Shown piece after piece: positions 1 to 6,835 of a stretch of 10,281 bases of DNA. How positions within the stretch are numbered: the first letter of the stretch is position 1; each line of letters begins with the position of its first letter. The stretch is from Mesorhizobium sp. (GTDB taxonomy: Bacteria; Pseudomonadota; Alphaproteobacteria; Rhizobiales; Rhizobiaceae), in assembly GCA_030698645.1 (NCBI GenBank), contig JAUYMV010000175.1, positions 1 to 10,281 of the forward strand, written 5' to 3'. A program made the position numbers and the translations under genes. The notes under the pieces were generated by a model, which did no database searches, had not been told where the DNA came from, and was given only the letters and a program-made list of their open reading frames with translations.

Positions 1-551
1 TTCGAGCGCGGCCGTGCTTCCGAAAGCCCAGTCCACCACCACCACGGCGCATCGAAGAGGGCCGAGGTGAAGACGAACGGAGCCGCGATGACGGCCGCGG
101 CCGCCGCAAGCGTGACCAGCGGCGGCAGGCGCAGGAAAAGCAGGCCGGCGAGGCTGGCGAAGGCGATCTCGTGCAGGATGCCGAAGAAGATGAAGCTGCC
201 GGGCGTGGCAAGATAGGTCGCGATGCTGACCGCGAGCGCGGCGGCGAGGACCATCGCGAAACGGCGGCCGAACGACGCCCAGCGCACGCCCGCGCCGTGC
301 GAAAGCAGCAGGCTGACGCCGACCAGAACGAGGAAGCTCGACGCGATGCCGCGAGCAAACAGCTTCCAGCCGCCGACCGCGGTCAGGCCGGGATCGACAT
401 AGCCGAAGAATTCCAGATCCCAGGTGAAATGGTAGACCGCCATGGCGACGAGCGCGACGCCGCGCGCGACGTCGATCCAGGCGATGCGGTGGGCAGGGCT
501 GGCGGCGCCATGCGGCGGCATCGGCGCGCCCGTAAGTGCGGTCTGGGTCAT
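1..551 (-). CDS. DUF1624/HGSNAT-like membrane acyltransferase (C-terminal part outside window)
   Basis: The minus-strand frame is open from an ATG at 551 to the left edge, giving the first 183 residues of a hydrophobic protein. After about 22 polar residues comes a motif RIAWIDVARGVALVAMAVYH (residues 22-41), followed by TWDLEFFG. This is the hallmark first helix of the DUF1624/heparan-alpha-glucosaminide N-acetyltransferase catalytic-like family: an Arg-Gly pair at the helix start and a buried His-Phe. At least four further membrane helices follow (roughly residues 62-83, 95-116, 118-140 and 143-165). The start is supported by AAGGGG just upstream of the ATG. In this family the protein is thought to move acyl groups across or at the inner membrane; the bacterial substrate is generally unknown. 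The gene is divergent from the transporter at 724. The stop codon and the last part of the protein are not visible. Confidence 0.82.
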   Translation of the reverse strand, partial: MTQTALTGAPMPPHGAASPAHRIAWIDVARGVALVAMAVYHFTWDLEFFGYVDPGLTAVGGWKLFARGIASSFLVLVGVSLLLSHGAGVRWASFGRRFAMVLAAALAVSIATYLATPGSFIFFGILHEIAFASLAGLLFLRLPPLVTLAAAAAVIAAPFVFTSALFDAPWWWWTGLSEARPRS

Positions 552-723
552 GTCCCCTTGTGGCAGGCGGGCGGGCATCTGGGCAAGCGCCAAGGAGCCG
601 GCATCTGGACCTGTGCAAAGCCGCGCCTGGCGCAGCCATTCGTGCCGCGCGATGTCGGTTTCCTGCTACCGGATCGGGTCGCGGCGCGGCAGTTTCGGCG
701 GCGGGATTCGGCGGAAGACGGCA
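552..723. other. Divergent intergenic region with short repeats
   Basis: This 172-bp gap separates the divergent starts of the DUF1624 gene and the MFS gene, so both promoters should lie here. I see no convincing -35/-10 pair in either direction. It contains a 9-bp direct repeat GGCATCTGG at 574-582 and 600-608 (26 bp apart) and a perfect 11-bp palindrome GCGCCTGGCGC at 623-633. Either could be a regulator site, but in GC-rich DNA these could also arise by chance. Confidence 0.4.
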
Positions 724-1923
724 ATGGCGACGCAGGTCAGGCATCCGATATGGCTACCCGTCGCCTCGCAGCCGGGTGCGAAGACGTTCGCCTTGCTCTA
801 TGCGCTGGAATCCTTCGCCCGCGCGTCGGTCGCCAGCGTCATTCCGATCCAGGCCTACGAACTCCTGCAGAGCAAGCAGAGCGTGTCGCTGCTCTACACG
901 CTGATCGCGCTCACCGGCCTGTCGGTTACGCTATTCATGCCGCTGCTCATCCGCAGATTCGCGCGGCGCTGGGTCTATACGGCGGGCGTATGCTGCCTGG
1001 CCCTCGGCTCGGCCCTGTTCGTGACCGAAACGCTGCCCGGACAGATGGCCGGCATGCTCGCCCGCGTCATCGGCGCCAGCGCGCTGTCGATCACGCTCAA
1101 CCTCTACATCATGGACCACATCAGGCGCACCGACTTCATGAACGCGGAGTCGACGCGCATGGCGTGGTCGACGATTGCCTGGACGGCCGGACCGACGCTC
1201 GGCGTCGTGCTCTACACGCAGTTCGGCATCGCCGCGGCGCATGGCGTGGTGCTGCTGTTCTGCGCCATCCTGATGGCGGTGTTCTGGTATTTTCGCATGG
1301 GCGACAACAGCGCGATCCGTCCGGGCAAGACGAAGCCGGCCAACCCGCTGGCGAATATCGGCCGCTTCCTGCGCCAGCCGCGCCTGCGCCTTGCCTGGCT
1401 GATCGCGTTCGGCCGCTCGTGCTTCTGGACCACCTTCTTCGTCTACGGGCCGATCCTGATGGTGGTGTCGGGAGAGGGCGAACTGGCGGGCGGCCTGTTG
1501 GTCTCCGCCGGCAACGCGCTGCTCTTCACCGCACTGATCTGGGGCAGGGCCGGAAAACGCTTCGGCGCGCGCAACACGATGACGTTTGCCTTTTTCGCCA
1601 TGGCCGCGGCGCTGCTGGCCGCCGGCTACGCCGGCGAGGCATCGCCGCGCGTTGCCGGCGTGTTCCTGCTGTTCTCCGCGTTCTTCGCGATTTCCCTCGA
1701 CGCGCTCGGTTCGACCGCCTTCATGCGCGCCGTCCGCTCGTGGGAACGACCGCAGATGACGGCCGTCTACCGGACCTATCTCGACTTGTCCGAACTGCTG
1801 CCGCCGCTGTTCTATTCGATCGTGCTGAGCTTCGCCGGCCTCGGCGGCGTGTTCGCCACGCTCGGCTTTTTTGCCGCCGTCTGCGGCTATGTCACGTGGC
1901 GTTATCTGCCGCGCAGGATGTGA
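724..1923 (+). CDS. Major facilitator superfamily transporter
   Basis: This encodes a 399-residue polytopic membrane protein, the usual length for a 12-helix MFS carrier. Hydrophobic segments recur through the whole length (for example about 55-76, 85-103, 108-130, 150-165, 170-190, 222-248, 255-274, 285-302, 308-330 and 362-392). The short basic loop RRFARR after the second helix (residues 77-82) fits the conserved cytoplasmic loop between helices 2 and 3. A charged, proline-rich central loop at about 191-221 separates the two six-helix halves. The frame is open back to 442, but that would overlap the divergent neighbour's coding region. The ATG at 724 is preferred because GGAAG at 713-717 lies 6 nt upstream and the protein then begins normally. 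The substrate cannot be read from sequence; export of a small molecule or drug is possible. Its stop lies 3 bp from the stop of the convergent gene. Confidence 0.88.
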   Translation: MATQVRHPIWLPVASQPGAKTFALLYALESFARASVASVIPIQAYELLQSKQSVSLLYTLIALTGLSVTLFMPLLIRRFARRWVYTAGVCCLALGSALFVTETLPGQMAGMLARVIGASALSITLNLYIMDHIRRTDFMNAESTRMAWSTIAWTAGPTLGVVLYTQFGIAAAHGVVLLFCAILMAVFWYFRMGDNSAIRPGKTKPANPLANIGRFLRQPRLRLAWLIAFGRSCFWTTFFVYGPILMVVSGEGELAGGLLVSAGNALLFTALIWGRAGKRFGARNTMTFAFFAMAAALLAAGYAGEASPRVAGVFLLFSAFFAISLDALGSTAFMRAVRSWERPQMTAVYRTYLDLSELLPPLFYSIVLSFAGLGGVFATLGFFAAVCGYVTWRYLPRRM

Positions 1924-1926
1924 GCC

Positions 1927-2256
1927 TCAGCGGCAACCCTTTTCGCGCTCGACCTGGACGATGCGGTTGACGTTGCCGCGCTCATAGGAGTTGAGCCGGA
2001 CGTTGCCCGGATTCTTGACGTAGCAATCGGCATTGTCGAAGACTTCGAGCGCCCGGTCGGTGCGGAAGCACAATCCGTTTTCGTCGTAGATCGTGTTGCG
2101 CACCAGCCAGAGATTGCCGCAACTGAGCCGCCGCAGGTCGCGGACCGGGAACGTCTCGCGGTCGGTGCAGCCGGTGCGGCCGAGATCCTCGAAGCAGGCG
2201 GCCTGTGCCGCGGACCCCGCCGCGAGCAGGGCAAGAAGACCGAGAACGAGACGCAA
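1927..2256 (-). CDS. Small secreted cysteine-rich YARHG-like protein (TTG start)
   Basis: The frame encodes 109 residues when started at the TTG at 2256-2254. It opens with a clean signal peptide: MRLVLGLLALLAAGSAAQA, with an Ala-x-Ala cleavage site after residue 19. The mature part holds six cysteines (residues 21, 30, 46, 63, 78 and 108), enough for three disulfides in the periplasm. Its core, with LSCGNLWLVRN (44-54), then IYDENGLCF (56-64) and a downstream DNADC (74-78), resembles the YARHG extracellular domain common in rhizobia. The frame stays open upstream to an ATG at 2445, but that extension is Arg-rich, unlike a secreted leader, and overlaps the neighbour's start. A strong Shine-Dalgarno match 5 nt before the TTG, plus a good promoter, decide the start. 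The function of such proteins is unknown; the YARHG assignment is by motif only. Confidence 0.75.
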   Translation of the reverse strand: MRLVLGLLALLAAGSAAQAACFEDLGRTGCTDRETFPVRDLRRLSCGNLWLVRNTIYDENGLCFRTDRALEVFDNADCYVKNPGNVRLNSYERGNVNRIVQVEREKGCR

Positions 2257-2261
2257 GGAAG

Positions 2262-2269
2262 CCTCCACC
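2262..2269 (-). promoter_or_regulatory. Ribosome binding site that fixes a TTG start
   Basis: On the minus strand the site reads GGTGGAGG, 5 nt before the TTG at 2256. Because TTG starts are rare, this strong site is the main evidence for where the small secreted protein begins. A GTG lies inside the site itself and is a poorer candidate. Confidence 0.75.
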
Positions 2270-2284
2270 GCTGAAAGACGAACA

Positions 2285-2313
2285 ATTCTAGCACCGCGGC
2301 GGCCGACCGTAAA
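2285..2313 (-). promoter_or_regulatory. Sigma-70-type promoter for the YARHG-like gene
   Basis: Reading the minus strand, TTTACG (2313-2308) and TAGAAT (2290-2285) are separated by exactly 17 bp. Transcription would start near 2278, about 20 nt before the TTG, leaving room for the ribosome binding site and little else. This rules out the longer upstream starts if the promoter is real. Confidence 0.6.
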
Positions 2314-2435
2314 TCGGGATGCCGACGTCGCGCCGTTCACGGCGGCCTCACGTCCAGTTGCCGGCCGGCGATGAAACCTTGACCGCCGCGCCCGCGTATT
2401 TCGTGCAGGATATGAGAGATGGGGAGGCGGATAGC

Positions 2436-3320
2436 ATGAACGCACATGTCGAGCCGATGACCGGACCGCCGGGCTCAGATCCGGGCGCCGCTAGCGGACT
2501 GGTCTACCGCCAGACGGTCTGGACCCGGGCGACACACTGGATCTGGGCGATCAGCTTGTTCTTCCTCCTGCTGACCGGCCTGCAGATATTCAACGCGCAT
2601 CCCGCCCTCTACATCGGCAACCAGTCGGGCTTCGCGTTCGACAACGTGATCCTGGAGATCGGCGCGGAGAATACCGATGCGGGGCCTGTCGGGTTCACCA
2701 AGATCTTCGGCCAGCGCTTCGACACGACGGGCGTCCTCGGCCTCAGCGCGAGTGACGGCCGGCCGGCGGCCAAGGCTTTCCCCGGCTGGGCGACGATCCC
2801 GTCCTTCCACGATCTCGCCACCGGTCGCGTGATCCACTTCTTCTTCGCCTGGCTGCTGGTGGCAACGATGTTCGTGTGGCTGACCGCGAGCGCGATCAAC
2901 GGTCATCTGCGGCGCGACATCGTGCCGGGCGCAAGGGACATCGGCAATCTCGGCCGCGACATCGCCGACCACGCAAGGCTGCGCTTCCATCACACGCGCG
3001 ACTACAGCGTCCTGCAGAAGCTCGCCTATGCCGGCGTGATGCTCGTACTGCTGCCTCTGATGATCGTGACGGGGCTCGCAATGTCGCCCGGCATGAACGC
3101 CTTCGCGCCATGGCTGCCGGAGGTGCTCGGCGGGCGGCAGACGGCGCGCACCGTCCACTTCGTCGCGATGCTCCTGCTGGTGCTGTTCTTCCTGATCCAC
3201 ATGGCGATGATCGTCGCGGCGGGTCCGATCAACGAGATGCGGTCGATCCTGACCGGCTGGTACCGCACCGGACCGCGCGGCGCGCCCAAGCCAACCGGAA
3301 GCGCGGAGAAACGGCCATGA
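2436..3320 (+). CDS. Cytochrome b (b561/formate dehydrogenase gamma-like) membrane subunit
   Basis: This encodes a 294-residue protein with four membrane helices (about 36-54, 133-153, 195-215 and 240-261). Histidines sit where di-haem b-type electron-transfer subunits carry ligands: His34 in RATHW at helix 1, His134 at the start of helix 2, and His241 and His255, 14 residues apart, in helix 4. This pattern fits the family of Ni/Fe-hydrogenase, formate dehydrogenase gamma and thiosulfate reductase cytochromes. A loop of about 77 residues joins helices 1 and 2 and probably lies in the periplasm, where it could dock the partner. The ATG at 2436 is chosen because GGGGAGG ends 8 nt upstream; an in-frame ATG at 2412 lacks such a site. 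The stop overlaps the next start by 4 nt (ATGA), so the pair is co-translated. Its probable job is passing electrons between the quinone pool and the molybdoenzyme. Confidence 0.85.
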   Translation: MNAHVEPMTGPPGSDPGAASGLVYRQTVWTRATHWIWAISLFFLLLTGLQIFNAHPALYIGNQSGFAFDNVILEIGAENTDAGPVGFTKIFGQRFDTTGVLGLSASDGRPAAKAFPGWATIPSFHDLATGRVIHFFFAWLLVATMFVWLTASAINGHLRRDIVPGARDIGNLGRDIADHARLRFHHTRDYSVLQKLAYAGVMLVLLPLMIVTGLAMSPGMNAFAPWLPEVLGGRQTARTVHFVAMLLLVLFFLIHMAMIVAAGPINEMRSILTGWYRTGPRGAPKPTGSAEKRP

Positions 3321-4105
3321 CGATCGATCTCTCTCGCCGCCGCTTCCTGGCCGGGGCCGCCGTCGCGGGTTCGGCGCTCAGCGTGACCGGTTGCGACGCC
3401 TTCGACGACCTGACGCGTCCGGGCACGCGCCTGCGCGGCGTTCTCGAAAGCGCCAACGACCTGACCTACCGTGTCCAACGCATGCTGCTGGCGAGCGACG
3501 CGCTGGCGGCCGAGTTCTCGGAAAGCGAGATCCGCCAGCCGCAGCGCCCGAACGGCGTCACCGCGCCCGACGACAGGGACTACGTGGCGATGTCGGCCGC
3601 GGGCTTCGACACCTACCGGCTGACCGTCAAGGGTCTGGTCGAAACGCCGCTGTCGCTCAGCCTCGCCGAACTGATGGCGATGCCGGCGCGCACGCAGGTC
3701 ACGCGGCACGATTGCGTCGAAGGCTGGAGCTGTATCGCCAAATGGACGGGCGTGCCGCTGGCGACCATCCTCGATCAGGCCAAGCCAAGGCCAAACGCGC
3801 GCTATCTTGTCTTCCAGTGCTACGACACGATCGCGCGCAGCCTGTCGGGCGAGGTGAAATACTACGAATCGATCGATCTTCTCGATGGGCGCCACAAGCA
3901 GACGATCCTGGCCTACGGGCTGAACGGCCAGACGCTGCCGGTCGCCAACGGCGCGCCGCTGCGCGTCCGCGTCGAGCGCCAGCTCGGCTACAAGATGGCG
4001 AAATACATCCACACCATCGAACTGGTCGATTCGTTCGCGGGCATCGGGGGCGGCAAGGGCGGCTACTGGGAAGACAACGGCTACGACTGGTTCGCCGGAA
4101 TCTGA
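3317..4105 (+). CDS. Tat-exported molybdopterin oxidoreductase, sulfite oxidase fold, probable lipoprotein
   Basis: This is a 262-residue protein. It starts with a twin-arginine leader (SRRRFLAGA, residues 6-14), so it is folded with cofactor before export. The leader ends in VTGC (23-26), a good lipobox, with Asp27 after the cysteine; this predicts a lipid anchor held at the inner membrane. The body matches the oxidoreductase molybdopterin-binding domain shared by MsrP (YedY) and sulfite oxidases: YRLTVKGLVE (100-109), then RHDCVEGWSC (130-139), in which Cys133 is the expected Mo ligand, then WTGVPL (143-148), and YYESIDL (182-188) near the active site. There is no haem domain of its own; the cytochrome b encoded just upstream would serve as redox partner. 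The substrate is unknown: sulfoxides, sulfite or another small molecule. It is not a standard MsrPQ pair, because the partner is not of the MsrQ type. Confidence 0.88.
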   Translation: MTIDLSRRRFLAGAAVAGSALSVTGCDAFDDLTRPGTRLRGVLESANDLTYRVQRMLLASDALAAEFSESEIRQPQRPNGVTAPDDRDYVAMSAAGFDTYRLTVKGLVETPLSLSLAELMAMPARTQVTRHDCVEGWSCIAKWTGVPLATILDQAKPRPNARYLVFQCYDTIARSLSGEVKYYESIDLLDGRHKQTILAYGLNGQTLPVANGAPLRVRVERQLGYKMAKYIHTIELVDSFAGIGGGKGGYWEDNGYDWFAGI

Positions 4106-4113
4106 TAGCGCGT

Positions 4114-5436
4114 TCAGACGACCGGCGGCGCCGCGCGCTTGCCCCGTGTCGTGACCGGCGGCCTGGAGGCGAGGATCTTGTCGATGCGCCTTCCGTCGAG
4201 ATCGACGATCTCGAAACGCCAGTTCTGGATCAGCAGATGGTCGCTGACGGCGGGCAGTCGGCCGAACGCCTCGATCAGGAAGCCGGCGACCGTGTCGTAG
4301 CTGCGCGTCTCGGGCAGGACGAGGCCGAGCGCCTCGGCGAGTTCGTCCGCCTGCATCCAGCCGGCGATCAGAAGCGAGCCGTCCTCGCGCTTGACGATGG
4401 CCGGCTCCGGCGCGCCTTCGTCGGTTGAAAAGCTGCCGACGATCGCCTCGAGGATGTCGAGCGACGTGACGACGCCCTGGAAGTGGCCGTATTCGTCATG
4501 CACCAGCCCCATGTGCACGGCCGACCCCTTCAGGATGTCGACGACGTCGAGCGCGTCCATCGTGTCCGGGATGATCGGCGCCAGGCGGACCAGCTGCCGC
4601 AGGTCCGCGATCTTCGGATTGCGGCCCGCGTCGAGCACGTCCTTCACCCACAGGATGCCGACGACCTCGTCGGGATTGCCTTCATGCACCGGGAAGCGGG
4701 AGTGTTCGCTCTCGCGTATGAAGGTCATGATCTCGGCCGGACTGTCGGAAAAATCGACGCTGTCGACATCGAAGCGTGGCGTCATGACCTGGCGCACCGG
4801 CCGGTCGCCGAGGCGCATGACGCCGGCGATCATCTCGCGTTCGCCGGGCTCCAGCACGCCGGCATGCTCGGCTTCGGCGACGATGGTGCGGATTTCCTCG
4901 TCGGTCACGCGCTGGTCGGATTCGGCGTTGGCGCCGAGAATGGCGAGAATGAGCCTGCCCGACCTGTCGAGCACCCAGACGATGGGCGCGGCGACCCGCG
5001 CGATCAGCATCATGGCGGGCGCGACCGCGACAGCGATCCGCTCGGGATTCTTCAACGCCAGCTGCTTGGGAACGAGTTCGCCGACGATCAGCGAGACATA
5101 GGTGATCGCCGTCACCACGAGGCCGACGCCCGCCACATAGGCCCAGCGCGACGGCATGCCCTCGGCGATCAGCCATTCGCTCAGCCGGTTGCCGAGCGTC
5201 GCGCCCGAGACCGCGCCGGACAGGATGCCGACGAGCGTGATGCCGATCTGCACGGAAGACAGGAAACGTCCGGGGTCGGCGGCCAGCGACAGCGCCTTGG
5301 TGGCGCCCTTGATGCCGCGCTCCGCCATGCCCTTCAACCGCGCCGGGCGCGCCGAGACGACGGCGAGTTCCGCCATGGCGAGCAGTCCGTTCAGGATGGT
5401 CAGAACGAGCACCAGCAGGATTTCAAGATAGAGCAT
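4114..5436 (-). CDS. Hemolysin-family CNNM/CBS/CorC transmembrane protein
   Basis: This encodes 440 residues in the standard order for this family. An N-terminal CNNM membrane domain (helices at about 4-26, 62-84, 97-120 and 134-157) contains the conserved VGELVPKQLALKNPE (118-132). A pair of CBS domains spans about 210-335, with RQVMTPR (215-221), SRFPV (246-250) and VHDEYGHFQG (312-321). A C-terminal CorC/HlyC domain covers about 345-425. Despite the historic name hemolysin, relatives are linked to Mg2+/Co2+ transport, with the CBS domains sensing nucleotide or metal. The start at 5436 gives a hydrophobic N-terminus with no extension, although its ribosome binding site is weak. The gene lies 65 bp downstream of the Rieske gene on the same strand, so it may be co-transcribed unless the hairpin between them stops transcription. 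It ends 8 bp from the convergent molybdoenzyme stop. Confidence 0.9.
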   Translation of the reverse strand: MLYLEILLVLVLTILNGLLAMAELAVVSARPARLKGMAERGIKGATKALSLAADPGRFLSSVQIGITLVGILSGAVSGATLGNRLSEWLIAEGMPSRWAYVAGVGLVVTAITYVSLIVGELVPKQLALKNPERIAVAVAPAMMLIARVAAPIVWVLDRSGRLILAILGANAESDQRVTDEEIRTIVAEAEHAGVLEPGEREMIAGVMRLGDRPVRQVMTPRFDVDSVDFSDSPAEIMTFIRESEHSRFPVHEGNPDEVVGILWVKDVLDAGRNPKIADLRQLVRLAPIIPDTMDALDVVDILKGSAVHMGLVHDEYGHFQGVVTSLDILEAIVGSFSTDEGAPEPAIVKREDGSLLIAGWMQADELAEALGLVLPETRSYDTVAGFLIEAFGRLPAVSDHLLIQNWRFEIVDLDGRRIDKILASRPPVTTRGKRAAPPVV

Positions 5437-5469
5437 GGCCGGCCACTAGCACGGTCGCGGGCGCGAACC

Positions 5470-5493
5470 AACCGACGGGCACGCCCCGCGGTT
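5470..5493 (-). terminator. Hairpin after the Rieske gene, possible terminator or mRNA-stabilising loop
   Basis: On the minus strand, AACCGCGGG, a 5-nt loop GCGTG, and CCCGTCGGTT form a 9-bp stem with one bulged base, starting 8 nt after the Rieske stop codon. No U-rich run follows, so this is not a classical intrinsic terminator. It could still reduce read-through into the CNNM gene or protect the 3' end of the upstream message. Confidence 0.4.
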
Positions 5494-5501
5494 CCGGCGG
5501 T

Positions 5502-6680
5502 TCATCGCGCATGCCGCGCCATGCGCGCGCGCACCCAGTTGTGGAAGCGGTGCAGGTCGTATTCCTCAGGCATCAGCACGCCTTGTTCGTGCCGGTTGGA
5601 ATGCAGGCCGCGCTGGTTGATCTCGCAGACGCCGGCGTCCTGTTCGAGGACGAGGCGACCGAATTTGACGATATTGTCGAGGTCGACGCTTCCCGACGAA
5701 AGCGCCGCCGGCAGGAAGAGCCATTCGGCGGTCAGTTCGGTCTGCTCCGGCCCGATCGGGCGCAGCCGCACCGAGCGCATATAGTCGACGTGTCCGACGA
5801 CGAACATCGACGGCAGGTGCATCGCGTAGCTCTGCCCGGCCCGCCGCTCGGCGTCCGAAAGCGTTTCGAACACCGGCCCGTGCGCCCGGCCGTCGGCCGA
5901 CCAGGTCTCGGCGCCGCTGCGCAGGCCGCCCGAATATTCCGGCGCGGTATCGTCGGCATGGGCGACCCAGTCCGGATCGTCGTGCCGCGCCATCAGCCCG
6001 CGCCCGTAGATCGGCACCAGCGCCGACAGCTCCGGGTGAACGGTCGGGCAATGCAGGCACTCGTTGAAATTCTCCCAGAAGATTTTCCAGTTGCATTGCA
6101 TGATCTTGACGAAGCGATGGCCGACGACGAGGTGTTCCATAGGCCAGTTCGACAGGTCGGCGGATGCGTCGTCGAATGTATCGGCTACGTCGTCGCCGGG
6201 ATTCTCCGCCAGGTTGACGAAGACGAAGCCGCGCCACTCGCGGACCGAGACGGCGTAGAGCGGATGGTCGGCGCGGTCGAACCCCTCGGGCAGCGATTTC
6301 GACGGCACGCGGATAAGCTTGCCCTGCAGCGAGTAGGACCAGGAATGGTACGGGCAGACGATGAGCCGTCCCTTCAGCCGGCCTTCGCCCTCGGCGCAGA
6401 GTTCCGAACCGCGGTGCCGGCAGGTGTTGTGAAACGCCTTGAGTGTCCCGCTCTCGTCGCGCAGCAGCACCAGCCGCTGCGTGCCGACGGTGACGGTCCG
6501 CCAGGCGCGCGGGCCATCGAGATCGGACGAGCGGCAGACATGGATCCAGTTGCGGTGCCAGATGGCGTCCATTTCGCGGAGAAAGTGCCCGGCGTCGACA
6601 TAGTCGCTGGAGGGCAGTGTGGCTTCCGCCCGGCTCAGCCCGTTATAGGGCGCGGGGGTGCTTACTGGGATGGACGACAT
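5502..6680 (-). CDS. Rieske non-haem iron oxygenase, alpha subunit
   Basis: This is a 392-residue catalytic subunit of a Rieske oxygenase. The [2Fe-2S] site is CRH (87-89) and CPYH (109-112). The mononuclear iron site is ENFNECLHCPTVH (203-215), with His210 and His215, completed by Asp348 in EQDAG. The residue that bridges the Rieske and iron centres in neighbouring subunits is Glu207 here, where naphthalene dioxygenase has Asp. Glu is also found in carnitine (CntA) and choline/glycine-betaine type oxygenases, so a quaternary amine or N-methyl substrate is a fair inference but unproven. The ATG at 6680 has GAGG 5 nt upstream; a longer in-frame start at 6785 adds 35 poorly structured residues and would reach into the divergent promoter. 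No ferredoxin or reductase gene is next to it, so electrons must come from elsewhere. It is divergent from the aldo/keto reductase. Confidence 0.9.
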   Translation of the reverse strand: MSSIPVSTPAPYNGLSRAEATLPSSDYVDAGHFLREMDAIWHRNWIHVCRSSDLDGPRAWRTVTVGTQRLVLLRDESGTLKAFHNTCRHRGSELCAEGEGRLKGRLIVCPYHSWSYSLQGKLIRVPSKSLPEGFDRADHPLYAVSVREWRGFVFVNLAENPGDDVADTFDDASADLSNWPMEHLVVGHRFVKIMQCNWKIFWENFNECLHCPTVHPELSALVPIYGRGLMARHDDPDWVAHADDTAPEYSGGLRSGAETWSADGRAHGPVFETLSDAERRAGQSYAMHLPSMFVVGHVDYMRSVRLRPIGPEQTELTAEWLFLPAALSSGSVDLDNIVKFGRLVLEQDAGVCEINQRGLHSNRHEQGVLMPEEYDLHRFHNWVRARMARHAR

Positions 6681-6728
6681 GGCTGCCTCGTCGGGTTTGT
6701 CGCAGCGGACAACGGATGGCGGCCGCTT

Positions 6729-6738
6729 GTCAATTGAC
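6729..6738. promoter_or_regulatory. Perfect 10-bp palindrome, likely operator between divergent genes
   Basis: GTCAATTGAC is its own reverse complement and lies in the 155-bp gap between the divergent Rieske and aldo/keto reductase genes. It carries TTGAC on both strands: minus-strand TTGACA (6733-6728) is a full -35 consensus, and the plus strand reads TTGACG (6734-6739). No good -10 follows at the right distance in either direction, so its role may be regulator binding rather than core promoter. Confidence 0.45.
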
Positions 6739-6747
6739 GTCCGGCCC

Positions 6748-6776
6748 TTGGAACGCGTCGACGGCCTGTCTATGTT
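6748..6776 (+). promoter_or_regulatory. Candidate promoter for the aldo/keto reductase
   Basis: TTGGAA (6748-6753) and TATGTT (6771-6776) are 17 bp apart, each matching four of six consensus bases. Transcription would start near 6783, giving a leader of about 53 nt. A small repeated element TGCATTGCATT (6776-6786) overlaps the expected start site and might be bound by a regulator. Confidence 0.5.
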
Positions 6777-6835
6777 GCATTGCATTCAAGGCGCCGCCCG
6801 CGCCCCGTCCACAAACCAGTTCCGGAGCATCATTG

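Noticed and set aside
171..1970. A 599-codon open frame on the plus strand overlapping the acyltransferase and the transporter
   Set aside because: Its product is rich in Arg, Ala and Gly with no recognisable domain, and it runs through two well-supported genes. It is a shadow frame of high-GC coding DNA.
4483..5784. A 433-codon plus-strand frame opposite the CNNM and Rieske genes
   Set aside because: The product is His, Asp and Arg rich without motifs, while the opposite strand encodes clear CNNM/CBS and Rieske domains.
5511..6737. A 408-codon plus-strand frame antisense to the Rieske gene
   Set aside because: There are no domain motifs, and the complementary frame carries intact iron and [2Fe-2S] ligands. 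This is a codon-bias artefact.
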